64,000 nt of DNA from Marinobacter persicus. GTDB lineage: Bacteria > Pseudomonadota > Gammaproteobacteria > Pseudomonadales > Oleiphilaceae. A program made the position numbers and the translations under genes. Below the pieces are notes generated by a model, which was given only the letters and a program-made list of their open reading frames with translations, had not been told where the DNA came from and did not search any database. The stretch is taken from assembly GCF_900114155.1 (NCBI RefSeq), contig NZ_FOSC01000004.1:62001-126000 (forward strand). Reading direction: 5' to 3'. Below are positions 37,965-47,355 of this stretch, piece after piece; position 1 is the stretch's first letter, and the number at the start of each line of letters is the position of its first letter.

Positions 37965-38696
37965 TCAGAGAGTTAATAAGCCGCGTACCAGCGCAGCGCT
38001 GCCAGCCACGGCGGCTATGCCCAGAATGAGCGGTCGTAATCGTTCGAATGGTACCCGGTGTACCAACCGGCCAGACAACCAGAAACCCAACAGTACTCCC
38101 GGGAAGGTGGCTGCGAACAGAAGGAATTCCCGGTAGCCCAGATAGCCGGAGAACAACAGCGCCGTCAGGCTGAGAAAACTGGCCACCAGGAAAAAGGCCG
38201 ACATGTTGGCGCGCACCAGCGGGCCCTTTTCATTCTGGTAGATCAGTGCAATGGGTGGACCCCCGATGGCAGTGATGGTTCCCATGTAAGTGGAAGCGGC
38301 GCCGGCAATGGCGCTGTTGGCGGCATTCAGCCGCGGCCGGAGGCCGCCAACGCTCAGGGCTACACCGGCCAGGATCAGCAGGCCGAAAATCAGCTCGAAG
38401 CCCTTGGGGGACAGAACCGCCAGGGTCATGCCGGCCAGTATCATGCCGATCACGCCGCCGCCAATGGCAAACCGGACCTGGCGTATCTCCAGCGCCGCCC
38501 GGTTGCGCACCAGCATGAAAATGGTCAGCAGCGTGGCGTTAAGGACCAGTGGTGCCGGCAACAAAATGGGGCTGATCAGAAACAGCAGCGGCGCTGACAG
38601 GGTGCCGATGCCATAGCCGGCCACGCCCTGCAGACAGGCTCCGGCGGCAATGGCCAGGTTGGCCAGAACCAGTTGTAACAGTGAAATGTCGGGCAA
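37965..38696 (-). CDS. TauE/SafE-family anion exporter
   Basis: The 243-residue membrane protein has about eight hydrophobic segments and the TauE/SafE (DUF81) signature GACLQGVAGYGIGTLSAPLLFLI with a second repeat near GTITAIGGPPIALIY. The family exports sulfite, sulfoacetate or similar anions. The start is a TTG at 38696 preceded by AAGGA; no ATG fits. It is in line with the SixA-CHAD gene (18-base gap) and the rhodanese gene, suggesting linkage to sulfur transfer. Confidence 0.88.
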   Translation of the reverse strand: MPDISLLQLVLANLAIAAGACLQGVAGYGIGTLSAPLLFLISPILLPAPLVLNATLLTIFMLVRNRAALEIRQVRFAIGGGVIGMILAGMTLAVLSPKGFELIFGLLILAGVALSVGGLRPRLNAANSAIAGAASTYMGTITAIGGPPIALIYQNEKGPLVRANMSAFFLVASFLSLTALLFSGYLGYREFLLFAATFPGVLLGFWLSGRLVHRVPFERLRPLILGIAAVAGSAALVRGLLTL

Positions 38697-38714
38697 GTGG
38701 GGGCGTCCTTCTGG

Positions 38715-40079
38715 TTAGCTTGGCACCTGACCATAATCCGGCAGTCCGCCCATGGCCAGTATTACCCGACGAACGTCGGCTTTCTCCGCTTGCATTCGCC
38801 GGGTCAGGTCGTGGGCCGCCGCCGGCAGAATATCCGGCGCCTGTTCCTGGAAACCGCGAACCAGCTCGCCCTGCACGTGCAGGTCCTGGAAGCGGCCGTA
38901 AAGCTCCTGGCGCTCCTTCATTTCTTTTAACGCCTGCCTGAACGGTTCCGGATTCAGCTCCATCAGGTAACGGATACGTTTAAGCTGCTTGCGCAGACTG
39001 TGGATCTTTTCATCGGGCGAATTGTGCAGGAGCTCCGCGGTGGCCCGGTTGAAGTTCCTGACCCGGCGGTTCACCGCCTTGGCGATATCCCGTGTGGCCA
39101 GGTTGGCCGCGAGTTTCCTGAAAGCGCCGGAATGAAGCAGATCCTCCCAGTCATGCAGGGTGCGGCGATAGCTCTTGCTGTCCATGTGCGCGACCAGTGC
39201 CTGGTGTTCATGGTGGGCTTCGGTCAGCGCCCAGGTTTCCAGGGCCGTTTGCAATTCGCCGTTGTTCTCCACCCGTTCCGGCAAGTCCTGCAGAAAGACG
39301 TGCAGATCCCTTAACCGGCTGGTGGCCCGGGCGTGTTGTTTCAGGGGTTTGATATAACCTGCCAGGGTTTTGTCGCCGGTAATCTCCTTCAGGGACTCGG
39401 CAATGGCCCTGCTTCGACGCAGGGCAATCCTGAATTGGTGCAGGAATTCATCATCCAGGCCGGTTCTCACCCCCGGCTCCAGTTCGTGCAGCCGTTTCAA
39501 TTGATGTTGCAGTGCCTTTGGTATGCTTTTTTCTGGCGCCTCGCCGGTGGTTTTGGCGCGTTTTTTACGCTTTCGTGCGAACTCCCGGTAACTGTACTCT
39601 TTCGGAGTGAGAAAGTTTTCAAGCCTGCCCTGGCCTTTATCCAGTTTGGCCCAGGGTTTGTCCGGCAGATTCAGGCAGATAAAGCTGGCGGTGGGCAGAT
39701 GGGCCGGCGGGTGTTTGAGCAGATAACCGGCCAGGTCCAGCAACGCGGGGTTGTGGCCGACAATGGTTACGGTATCCTGCTCATCGCCCAGCGTTTGCAG
39801 CCAATTGAGCAGTTTTCGGTAGTCAAAGGTGTAGAGGCCCGGCTCGATCGCCACCCGGTTTTCCGGAAAGGCCGGGGGCAGAATGCCGTCAAGCGTGGCC
39901 CGGGCGCGCCTTGCGTCGCTGGCGTACAGCTGGCCACCCAGTGCGCCGGCACGGCTGAGCGCTCGCGCCAGTGGCTGCAGTTGTTCCTGCCCTCGGGCAT
40001 TGAGAGGGCGGTCCCGATCTTGCAGAGTGTCGTCCTGCCAGCTGGATTTGGCGTGCCGGACAAGATACAGGTGCTTCAT
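38715..40079 (-). CDS. SixA-type histidine phosphatase fused to a CHAD domain
   Basis: The 454-residue protein joins two domains. Residues 1-160 are a SixA-like histidine phosphatase with LVRHAKSSW (catalytic H9) and VGHNP (H109). Residues about 185-450 form a CHAD domain, an alpha-helical His/Lys/Arg-rich module that binds polyphosphate, with HQFRIALRRSRAIAES, KHARATSRLRDLHVF and IHSLRKQLKRIRYL. Such a fusion suggests a phosphatase held on polyphosphate granules. ATG 40079 follows GGAGG. The gene is upstream of the TauE-like gene. Confidence 0.9.
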   Translation of the reverse strand: MKHLYLVRHAKSSWQDDTLQDRDRPLNARGQEQLQPLARALSRAGALGGQLYASDARRARATLDGILPPAFPENRVAIEPGLYTFDYRKLLNWLQTLGDEQDTVTIVGHNPALLDLAGYLLKHPPAHLPTASFICLNLPDKPWAKLDKGQGRLENFLTPKEYSYREFARKRKKRAKTTGEAPEKSIPKALQHQLKRLHELEPGVRTGLDDEFLHQFRIALRRSRAIAESLKEITGDKTLAGYIKPLKQHARATSRLRDLHVFLQDLPERVENNGELQTALETWALTEAHHEHQALVAHMDSKSYRRTLHDWEDLLHSGAFRKLAANLATRDIAKAVNRRVRNFNRATAELLHNSPDEKIHSLRKQLKRIRYLMELNPEPFRQALKEMKERQELYGRFQDLHVQGELVRGFQEQAPDILPAAAHDLTRRMQAEKADVRRVILAMGGLPDYGQVPS

Positions 40080-40311
40080 GGTGCCCTCCGGTGTGTTAAA
40101 TGATGAAACTTTAGTCTGACACAGGCTAAAGTCGTTTACATGGTGGCCGATAAGTTAACGACTCGTAACACTTGATATAGCAGGCTTCGCAGCCGGTTGC
40201 CGGCCTTAACGCGTGTAACTTTGGCACACACTCGTTAACAAACTGGAATAGCCTTATGGCCAAACCTGTGCATAATTCGCGAGCCTGAAACATTGATCCG
40301 GAGCAAGAAAC
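40080..40311. other. Intergenic region upstream of the chemoreceptor gene
   Basis: No ORF is supported. It contains ACTTTAG (40108-40114) facing CTAAAGT (40126-40132), a small hairpin of unknown value, and CATAAT at 40271-40276, which could be the -10 of the chemoreceptor promoter (no good -35). The SixA-CHAD gene starts divergently at 40079. Confidence 0.35.
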
Positions 40312-41985
40312 ATGTCTTTCCTGAACAAGTTCAAAATCCGAACCCGGCTGCTGATCGGCATCATTTTGCCGGTGTTGCTGACCGCGGGCATCATTGCCTG
40401 GATCACGGCAAACCAGATACAGGCCAATGGCGAGGCTGAACTGGATCGCCTGGAGCGGGAGTTGTTGGATACCCACAAAGCCGGTTTGAAGAACCTGGTG
40501 GAATCCGCCCGCGACGTGATGATGGAGGCGAAGAACAACGCCTGGTCCGAGGAGGAAGCCAAAACCGAGGCTCGCGAGCGCATGCGCTCGATCATCTTCG
40601 ACGAGACCAACTACGTCTTTGTTTACGACGAGGACCTGAACAACCTGGCCTATGCGCCGGATCCGTCAAAAGAAGGCCCCACCAAGAATGCCGATTCCCG
40701 GAAGGTGTTGAGCAACATTTACCAGGCGGCCGAGAATAATGAGTTCTACCAGTACGACTGGACCAATCCGGCCACCGGCAAGGTAGAGCCGAAGGTGTCC
40801 TACGCCATGATCATTCCCGAGTGGGACTGGATGGTGGGTGCCGGTGTTTACATCACCGACATTCAGGCAGTGCTGGCGGAAACCAAGCAGGAAATTGATG
40901 AAGCCATGGCGCGCGCCCTCAGCTTTATCCTGATGGTGACGGTTGTGGTCATCGCCGGGGCCGTTGTTATCGGCATGCTGGTGGGCCGCACCGTAACCGG
41001 CCCGATCCGCCAGGTCAGTGACATGATGCGGGAAATCGCTGATGGTGACGGTGACCTGCGCCATCGCCTGCCGGAAGACGGTACCGACGAGCTGGCTGTG
41101 CTGGGCAAGCGGTTCAACCACTTCATCGTGAAGATTCAGGACACTGTGCGGGAAGTGGGTGCCACCACCGATCAGGTGGCTTCTGCGGCGGAAGAGCTGA
41201 GCAGTGTTGCCAGTGAAACCCGCCAGTCTGTACAGGAGCAGGGCAGCGAGACCGATCAGATCGCCTCGGCCATCAATGAAATGGCCGCGACCATCCAGCA
41301 GATTGCCGGTAACGCCAACTCGGTGGAAGGTGCGGCATCCGATGCCGACCGCATGGCCCGTGAAGGTGGTGAAACCATCAGCAGCGCCCAGACCTCGGTG
41401 AACCACCTGTCCGAGGAAATCGAGAGTACCGCCAAGGGTATCGATGCGCTGGCGGAGAAATCCGGCGACATTCAGCAGGTGCTGGACGTGATCCACGCGG
41501 TCACCGAGCAGACCAACCTGTTGGCCCTGAACGCCGCCATCGAGGCGGCCCGTGCGGGCGAACATGGCCGTGGCTTCTCGGTGGTTGCCGATGAGGTGCG
41601 CCAGCTGGCCAAGCGTTCGGCCGAATCCGCCGACCAGATCCGCGAGATGATTGATGGCTTTGTGCAGGAGTCCAAAGCCTCGGTTGAGCGCATGAGCCAT
41701 TCCCGCAAGAGCTCGGAAGAAACCGTTGAGCGTATTAATCACGCCACTGCGGCTCTGAATACCATCGTCAGCTCGGTTGGTCATATTCATGACCAGGTCA
41801 CCCAGATCGCCACGGCCGCAGAGCAGCAGAGTCAGGTGGCCGAGGAAATCAACCAGAACGTGGTGCGCATTGTTGATGCCGCCCAGCGCAGCGATACCGG
41901 CGTGAATCAGACCAACGAGGCTAGCCATGAACTGGCACGCCTGGGTGAGCACCTGCGCGAGTTGGTTAACCAGTTCAAGTTCTGA
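40312..41985 (+). CDS. Methyl-accepting chemotaxis protein with single Cache domain
   Basis: The 557-residue receptor has TM1 (about 13-32), a periplasmic sCache_2-type domain (about 35-190, with [16 protein letters not shown] and [19 protein letters not shown]), TM2 (about 197-222), a HAMP domain ([16 protein letters not shown]) and a cytosolic signalling hairpin with [35 protein letters not shown]. sCache_2 domains often bind small carboxylates. The next gene, a TRAP-type binding protein, starts 16 bases downstream, which suggests joint sensing of an organic acid. Confidence 0.94.
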   Translation: MSFLNKFKIRTRLLIGIILPVLLTAGIIAWITANQIQANGEAELDRLERELLDTHKAGLKNLVESARDVMMEAKNNAWSEEEAKTEARERMRSIIFDETNYVFVYDEDLNNLAYAPDPSKEGPTKNADSRKVLSNIYQAAENNEFYQYDWTNPATGKVEPKVSYAMIIPEWDWMVGAGVYITDIQAVLAETKQEIDEAMARALSFILMVTVVVIAGAVVIGMLVGRTVTGPIRQVSDMMREIADGDGDLRHRLPEDGTDELAVLGKRFNHFIVKIQDTVREVGATTDQVASAAEELSSVASETRQSVQEQGSETDQIASAINEMAATIQQIAGNANSVEGAASDADRMAREGGETISSAQTSVNHLSEEIESTAKGIDALAEKSGDIQQVLDVIHAVTEQTNLLALNAAIEAARAGEHGRGFSVVADEVRQLAKRSAESADQIREMIDGFVQESKASVERMSHSRKSSEETVERINHATAALNTIVSSVGHIHDQVTQIATAAEQQSQVAEEINQNVVRIVDAAQRSDTGVNQTNEASHELARLGEHLRELVNQFKF

Positions 41986-42001
41986 CAGGGAGAATGACAA
42001 C

Positions 42002-43072
42002 GTGAGTATTCGCAAGACCCTGCTGGCGGCGGCTGCCTGTGCCGCCGGCCTGCTGGCCACACCGGCGCTGGCCGAGAAGACCTACACGTTGCGGCTGGCA
42101 GAGACCTGGGGGCCCAACTCTCCCATTCTGGGTGAGACGACGCGCCACTTTGAAGACATGGTGGAAAGCATGTCGGGCGGGCGCATTGAAGTGCGGATTG
42201 ATTCGGCCAACAAGCACAAGGCCCCGTTTGGCATTTTTGATCTGGTGCGCTCGGGTCAGTACGACATGGGGCACACGGCCTCTTATTACTACAAGGGCAC
42301 CATTCCCAACGCCATGTACTTCACCACCGTGCCTTTCGGCATGCTGGCTCCGGAGCAATACGCCTGGTTTTACTATGGCGGTGGCATGGAATTGATGCAG
42401 AAGGTCTACGAGCCCTACGGCCTGCTGTCGTTTCCCGGCGGCAACACTGGCAACCAGATGGGCGGCTGGTTCAACGAGGAAATCACCTCCGTTGAAGATC
42501 TGCAGGGCCTTAAAATGCGCACGCCGGGCTTTGCCGGCGAGGTGATGGCCGAGCTGGGCGTGGCGGTAACCAACCTGCCGCCGGGCGAGCTTTACACCGC
42601 ACTGGATCGCGGCACCATTGATGCCTTGGAATGGGTGGGCCCGGCTCTGGACTTCCCCATGGGCTTTCACCAGATCGCCAAATATTACTACTCCGGCTGG
42701 CAGGAGCCGGGTGCCGAGGTGCAGTTCCTGGTCAACCAGAAAACCTGGGAGCGCCTGCCGGAGGAATTGCAGGACATACTGCGGGTGGCCATGCGCACTG
42801 CGGCCTACGACATGTATGCCAAAAGCACCAACGACAACGCGGACGCCTGGGCGCGCATGAAGGAGGAATATCCGGAGGTGGAGCACAAGGTATTCCCGCC
42901 CGAGGTTATCGATGCCCTGCGTGAAACCACCCATCGCCTGTTGGCGGAATACGCCGAGGAAGATCCGCTGGCCAAGGAAATCATCAACTCCCAGCGGGAC
43001 TACCTGAGCAAGGTTCGCAAGTGGACCAACATTTCCGACAAGGCCTATCTGAACAGCGTTGCAGACCAGTAA
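42002..43072 (+). CDS. Orphan TRAP substrate-binding protein (TakP-like)
   Basis: The 356-residue precursor starts at GTG 42002 after AGGGAG and has a signal peptide ending TPALA. The mature protein is a DctP-type TRAP binding protein. The segment LYTALDRGTIDALEWVGP followed by a YYYSGW-type motif resembles the TakP/lactate-2-oxoacid branch, and the Arg in LKMRTPGFAGEV would clamp a carboxylate. No DctQ or DctM gene follows; a terminator does. It is co-transcribed with a chemoreceptor, so it may serve sensing or share a membrane part encoded elsewhere. Confidence 0.9.
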   Translation: MSIRKTLLAAAACAAGLLATPALAEKTYTLRLAETWGPNSPILGETTRHFEDMVESMSGGRIEVRIDSANKHKAPFGIFDLVRSGQYDMGHTASYYYKGTIPNAMYFTTVPFGMLAPEQYAWFYYGGGMELMQKVYEPYGLLSFPGGNTGNQMGGWFNEEITSVEDLQGLKMRTPGFAGEVMAELGVAVTNLPPGELYTALDRGTIDALEWVGPALDFPMGFHQIAKYYYSGWQEPGAEVQFLVNQKTWERLPEELQDILRVAMRTAAYDMYAKSTNDNADAWARMKEEYPEVEHKVFPPEVIDALRETTHRLLAEYAEEDPLAKEIINSQRDYLSKVRKWTNISDKAYLNSVADQ

Positions 43073-43093
43073 GCCGTCAATGGTCGAAATGAC

Positions 43094-43136
43094 AGGGTGC
43101 GAGGGCGCAGATAGTGGCCTCGCACCCTTTCTGTTT
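43094..43136 (+). terminator. Terminator between the TRAP binding protein and potA
   Basis: AGGGTGCGAGG (43094-43104) and CCTCGCACCCT (43118-43128) pair over 11 bp with a 13-base loop, followed by TTCTGTTT. A clear intrinsic-type terminator. Confidence 0.8.
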
Positions 43137-43183
43137 GCGGCCTTTTCTGGAAAAATGGGCCGCTCACAATTCGGGCAGCGCCA

Positions 43184-44305
43184 ATGAAACAGACACTGCT
43201 TTCACTGAGCAATCTCACCAAGCAATTCGACGGCAAAAAGGTACTGGATTCGCTGGATCTGGATATCCTGGACGGCGAGTTCATTACCTTGCTGGGCCCC
43301 TCCGGCTGCGGGAAAACCACTCTGCTGCGCATGATGGCCGGCTTCGAGCATCCGGATGATGGCACGATTACCCTCGGCGGGCAGGATCTGACCCACACGC
43401 CTCCCGAGCACCGACCGCTCAATACCGTGTTCCAGAACTACGCCCTGTTTCCCCATATGTCGGTGTTCGACAATGTGGCCTACGGCCTGAAGATGGAAAA
43501 GCGCCCGAAGGATGAAATTAACCAGCGGGTGGAAGAAGCCCTGGCCATGGTGCAGCTTGAAGACTTCGCCAGACGCAAGCCACACCAGCTGTCCGGTGGT
43601 CAGCAGCAACGGGTGGCCATTGCCCGGGCCGTGGTAAAACGCCCGAAACTGTTGTTGCTGGACGAACCCCTGTCGGCGCTGGATTACAAACTGCGCCGCA
43701 CCATGCAGGTGGAACTCAAGCGCCTGCAGCGGGAGCTGGGGATTACCTTCGTGTTTGTCACCCACGACCAGGAAGAGGCACTGTCCATGTCCGACCGGGT
43801 GGTGGTGCTCAAGGATGGCGTGATCCAGCAACTGGGTACGCCCCGGGAAGTGTACGAACGCCCGGCCAACCTGTTCACGGCCCGCTTTGTGGGCGAAACC
43901 AATCTTTTCCCGGGGCAGGTGGACAGGGCCAATGGCGATGACACGGTAACGGTGGATGTGTTTGGCCTGAAACGCACCTTCCGCAAGCCGGATTTCGAGC
44001 TGCGCGAGGGCCAGCAACTGCACGTTTTGCTACGCCCGGAAGATATCCGGGTGCTGGCGCCGGACGAGGCAGACGGCGTGGCCGGCAAAGTGGTGGAGCG
44101 CAACTATAAAGGCAGTACGCTGGACTCGGTGATTCATCTTGATGACGGCACCGAAGTGCTGGCCTCGGAGTTTTTCGACGAGGACGACCCCGCCTTCGAT
44201 TATCGCCTGGGTGAACCGGTGCGGGTCAGCTGGGTGGATGGCTGGGAGTGGCTGTTGCCGGAAGAAGCAGCCACCTTCCAAGAGGAAGCCAGCGTTGATG
44301 CGTAG
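43184..44305 (+). CDS. potA: Spermidine/putrescine ABC transporter ATP-binding protein
   Basis: The 373-residue ATPase has Walker [11 protein letters not shown]-loop [21 protein letters not shown], signature [14 protein letters not shown], Walker [13 protein letters not shown] and H in VTHDQEEAL. The C-terminal TOBE regulatory domain (about 285-360) is that of PotA/PotG proteins. It energises polyamine uptake at the inner membrane. First gene of potABCD; its end overlaps potB by eight bases. Confidence 0.94.
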   Translation: MKQTLLSLSNLTKQFDGKKVLDSLDLDILDGEFITLLGPSGCGKTTLLRMMAGFEHPDDGTITLGGQDLTHTPPEHRPLNTVFQNYALFPHMSVFDNVAYGLKMEKRPKDEINQRVEEALAMVQLEDFARRKPHQLSGGQQQRVAIARAVVKRPKLLLLDEPLSALDYKLRRTMQVELKRLQRELGITFVFVTHDQEEALSMSDRVVVLKDGVIQQLGTPREVYERPANLFTARFVGETNLFPGQVDRANGDDTVTVDVFGLKRTFRKPDFELREGQQLHVLLRPEDIRVLAPDEADGVAGKVVERNYKGSTLDSVIHLDDGTEVLASEFFDEDDPAFDYRLGEPVRVSWVDGWEWLLPEEAATFQEEASVDA

Positions 44306-45155
44306 TGCCCTGCAGCAGCCGTTCAAGACGGCGGTGCTGGTGCTGGTCTGGGGCTGGTTATTGTTCCTGGTGTTCACCCCAAACCTGCTGGTGGTGGGCG
44401 CCAGTGTGATGACCCGAGACCCGGGCAGCTTCATCGCCCTGCCATTCAGCCTGGACGCCTATCGCCAGCTGCTCAACCCGCTGTATCTGGAAGTCTTCCT
44501 GCATTCGCTGTACATGGCCGCGATGACCACACTGTGTTGCCTGTTGATTGGCTACCCCTTTGCCTGGGCCTTGTCTAAGGTACCCAAACAGCGCCAGATG
44601 CTGCTGATTTTCCTGTTGATCGTTCCCTTCTGGACCAACTCGCTGGTACGCACCTATGCCCTGAAGTTGATACTGGCGACCAACGGCCTGCTGAATAATG
44701 CCCTGCTGGGGCTGGGCGTGATTGAAGAGCCTGTCAGGCTGCTGTACACCGAAGGGGCGGTAATCATTGGCCTGGTCTACTTGCTGCTGCCGTTCATGAT
44801 CCTGCCCCTGTACTCGGTGTTTGATGACCTTAGGGAAGATTATCTGAGAGCCTCACACGATCTGGGTGCCGGGCGCTGGCCCACGTTCATTCACGTGATT
44901 GTGCCGCTGACCCTGCCCGGTGTGCTGGCGGGCATCATGCTGGTACTGCTGCCGGCCATGGGGCTGTTTTTCGTGCCGGATATTCTCGGTGGCTCCCGCA
45001 ACCTGCTGGTGGGCAATGTCATCAAGAACCAGTTCCTGGACGCCCGTAACTGGCCGTTCGGGGCGGCCGCCAGCATCCTGCTGACCCTGGCCATGGCGTT
45101 TCTGATGTTTGCTCACAAGCTCAGTAAAAAACGACTCGGGGAGGATGGTGTATGA
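44298..45155 (+). CDS. potB: Polyamine ABC transporter permease PotB
   Basis: The 285-residue permease starts at ATG 44298 inside the end of potA. It has six membrane helices and the EAA loop of binding-protein-dependent permeases ([28 protein letters not shown]). The stretch [17 protein letters not shown] is typical of PotB/PotH. It overlaps potC by four bases (ATGA). Confidence 0.93.
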   Translation: MRSALQQPFKTAVLVLVWGWLLFLVFTPNLLVVGASVMTRDPGSFIALPFSLDAYRQLLNPLYLEVFLHSLYMAAMTTLCCLLIGYPFAWALSKVPKQRQMLLIFLLIVPFWTNSLVRTYALKLILATNGLLNNALLGLGVIEEPVRLLYTEGAVIIGLVYLLLPFMILPLYSVFDDLREDYLRASHDLGAGRWPTFIHVIVPLTLPGVLAGIMLVLLPAMGLFFVPDILGGSRNLLVGNVIKNQFLDARNWPFGAAASILLTLAMAFLMFAHKLSKKRLGEDGV

Positions 45156-45922
45156 GCCGCTGGCTGCCCCGTGGGTACCTTGCCATCGTCTATGGTCTGC
45201 TTTACGCCCCAATCATCGTACTGGTGGTCTTCTCCTTCAACGATTCGCGCACCGGCTACGAATGGGGCGGGCTGAGCTGGCGCTGGTATGAGTCCCTGTT
45301 CAACAACCGTGCGATGGTCGAGGCCATGTGGAACTCCCTCTGGCTGGCTCTGTCGGCAGCCACGGTGTCCACCTTGATTGGCGCCCTCACGGCTCTGGCG
45401 CTGCACCGCTACCGGTTCCGGGGCAAGAAGGTGCTCAATGGCATGCTGTTTGTGGTGATGATGTCGCCGGAAATCGTGCTGGCCATTTCCCTGCTGGCCC
45501 TGTTCCTGCTGGTGGGCCTGCAGCTTGGCTATGTGTCATTGCTGCTGGCGCACGTGACCTTCTGCCTGCCGTTCGTGGTGATTACCGTGATGGCGCGCCT
45601 GAGCGGCTTCGACGAGCGCCTGCCGGAAGCGGCCAGGGACCTGGGCGCCAACGATTTCACCATGACCCGCACGGTACTGATTCCGGTGATCATGCCCGCG
45701 TTGCTGGCAGGTTGGCTGCTGGGTTTTACACTGTCACTGGATGATGTGGTGGTGAGCACCTTTGTCAGTGGTCCGAGTTATGAAATCCTGCCCCTGCGTA
45801 TCTACTCCATGGTACGTGTGGGCCTGAAGCCCGAGGTGAACGCCCTGGGCACGTTATTGCTGGTGTTCTCACTGGTCATGCTGATGTTGTCGCAATGGAT
45901 ACTTACAAGGAGCAAACAATGA
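45152..45922 (+). CDS. potC: Polyamine ABC transporter permease PotC
   Basis: The 256-residue second permease has about six helices, FSFNDSRTGYEWGGLSWRWYESLFNN at the start (typical of PotC/PotI), and an EAA loop LPEAARDLGANDFTMTRTVLIPVIMPALLAG. FTLSLDDVVVSTFVSGPSYEILPLRIYSMVRVG near the end is a strong PotC signature. Overlaps potD by four bases. Confidence 0.94.
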   Translation: MSRWLPRGYLAIVYGLLYAPIIVLVVFSFNDSRTGYEWGGLSWRWYESLFNNRAMVEAMWNSLWLALSAATVSTLIGALTALALHRYRFRGKKVLNGMLFVVMMSPEIVLAISLLALFLLVGLQLGYVSLLLAHVTFCLPFVVITVMARLSGFDERLPEAARDLGANDFTMTRTVLIPVIMPALLAGWLLGFTLSLDDVVVSTFVSGPSYEILPLRIYSMVRVGLKPEVNALGTLLLVFSLVMLMLSQWILTRSKQ

Positions 45923-46959
45923 AGAAAATTGCACTGGCCAGCCTGCTGGCGGTGGGCCTGACAGGCTGCGGCGGTTCCGAGGAGCCAGAGGTGCTGAACC
46001 TGTACAACTGGTCGGAATACATGCCCCAGGAAGTGCTGGACCGGTTTACCGAAGAAACGGGTATCCAGGTGGTGTACACCACTTACGATAGCAACGAGGC
46101 CATGTACGCCCGTCTCAAGCTGCTTGATGACAGCGCTGCCTACGACCTGGCCGTGCCCTCCACCTATTACGTGAGCAAGATGCGCCAGGAAGATCTGCTG
46201 ATGCCGATCGACCGCAGCAAGATTGAGGGCTTCGATAACCTGGACCCTGAACTGGTCAATCTGGATATTGACCCGGACAACCAGTACAGCGTGCCTTACC
46301 TGTGGGGCACCACCGGCCTGGCCGTGGACACCGGGGATGTCGAGGGAGACGTGACCGCCTGGGAAGACCTCTGGGACGAGCGTTTTGAAGGGCAGGTGAT
46401 GCTGACCAACGACATGCGCGAAGTGTTCCACGTGGGCCTGCGGGTGCTGGGCTATTCCGGCAACAGCACCAACCCGGATGAAATTGAAGAAGCGTACGAG
46501 AAGCTCTCCGAGCTGATGCCGTCGGTGCGCACCTTCAATTCCGATGCTCCGCGTATGCCCTACCTCGAAGGTGAAACCGAGGTGGGCATGATCTGGAACG
46601 GTGAAGCGGTGATGGGCCGTGATGCCCTGCCAACACTCGAATACGTGTACCCGGAAGAAGGCATTATTGCCTGGCTGGACAGCTTCGTGATTCCGAAAAA
46701 CGCCAAAAATCCGGATGCGGCTCACGAGTTCATCAACTTCATGCTGAAGCCCGAGATTGCGGCATTGATCAGTGAAGAGATCGGTTATGCCACCCCGAAC
46801 CTGCCGGCCCGTGACCTGCTGCCGGACGAAGTGGCGGACGATCGCGCCAGCTATCCGACGGCAGAAGACATGGTGAATGCGGAATTCCAGACCGACATTG
46901 GCGACGAGGCCCTGCAGGTGTATGCCAAATACTGGGAAATGCTGAAATCCGGCCAGTAA
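45919..46959 (+). CDS. potD: Polyamine-binding lipoprotein PotD/PotF
   Basis: The 346-residue protein starts at ATG 45919 (ATGA overlap with potC; AAGGAG upstream). The lipobox LTGC with Cys near residue 18 shows a lipoprotein, unusual compared with the soluble periplasmic PotD of E. coli. VLNLYNWSEYMPQEVLDRFTEETGI is the family start, and the pocket region includes DLAVPSTYYVSKM and GMIWNGEA. Whether putrescine or spermidine is preferred cannot be told. A strong terminator follows. Confidence 0.93.
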   Translation: MKKIALASLLAVGLTGCGGSEEPEVLNLYNWSEYMPQEVLDRFTEETGIQVVYTTYDSNEAMYARLKLLDDSAAYDLAVPSTYYVSKMRQEDLLMPIDRSKIEGFDNLDPELVNLDIDPDNQYSVPYLWGTTGLAVDTGDVEGDVTAWEDLWDERFEGQVMLTNDMREVFHVGLRVLGYSGNSTNPDEIEEAYEKLSELMPSVRTFNSDAPRMPYLEGETEVGMIWNGEAVMGRDALPTLEYVYPEEGIIAWLDSFVIPKNAKNPDAAHEFINFMLKPEIAALISEEIGYATPNLPARDLLPDEVADDRASYPTAEDMVNAEFQTDIGDEALQVYAKYWEMLKSGQ

Positions 46960-46983
46960 GCGCGGACCGGCACTCACCCTGAG

Positions 46984-47008
46984 AACGGAGGCTTTGGCCT
47001 CCGTTTTT
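46984..47008 (+). terminator. Terminator after potABCD
   Basis: AACGGAGGC (46984-46992) pairs with GCCTCCGTT (46997-47005) around a TTTG loop, followed by more T residues. Typical intrinsic terminator. Confidence 0.85.
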
Positions 47009-47021
47009 GTTTGTCTGTATT

Positions 47022-47049
47022 TTGCACAGTTGCTTATCGTTCCTATACT
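47022..47049 (+). promoter_or_regulatory. Predicted sigma-70 promoter for the 65-residue gene
   Basis: TTGCAC (47022-47027) and TATACT (47044-47049) are separated by 16 bases, close to the sigma-70 consensus. The gene starts at 47083 with AAGGAG just before it. Confidence 0.55.
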
Positions 47050-47082
47050 GAACAGTACAAACCTTGAACAAGGAGATGGACG

Positions 47083-47280
47083 ATGGCGAATGCAATCAAT
47101 GGCAAGTTCAAGAATATGGATCAGGCCCGGAACACCCGGGAAGACCTGATTGGCAGTGAAATTCCCCAGGATCTGATTTACATCGATGAGCAGGAGCAGA
47201 CGATCCGTGTGATGCTACCACCGGGCGAGGCCCGGGAAGTGTATGAAATCTTCGAGCGCCACGGCATCACCCACGAATAA
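47083..47280 (+). CDS. Small protein, 65 residues, unknown function
   Basis: A short acidic protein with a good AAGGAG site, its own promoter-like sequence and terminators on both sides, so it is very likely a real gene. It begins MANAINGKFKNMDQARNTRE and has DLIYIDEQEQTIRVMLPPGEAREVYEIF, which could form a small alpha-beta ferredoxin-like fold (helix, strand, strand, helix). I do not recognise a family; a loose likeness to YflT-type stress domains is only a guess. It has no cysteine and no signal peptide. Confidence 0.75.
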   Translation: MANAINGKFKNMDQARNTREDLIGSEIPQDLIYIDEQEQTIRVMLPPGEAREVYEIFERHGITHE

Positions 47281-47293
47281 GCCGTGAACCATA

Positions 47294-47328
47294 AAAAAGG
47301 CCACCCGGTTGCACCGCGTGGCCTTTTT
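47294..47328. terminator. Bidirectional terminator (65-residue gene / AGCS symporter)
   Basis: AAAAAGGCCAC (47294-47304) and GTGGCCTTTTT (47318-47328) pair with a 13-base loop. A-run and T-run on opposite flanks let it end transcription from both sides of these convergent genes. Confidence 0.85.
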
Positions 47329-47355
47329 AGTTGGTTTGACAGTGCCGCAGAATCG

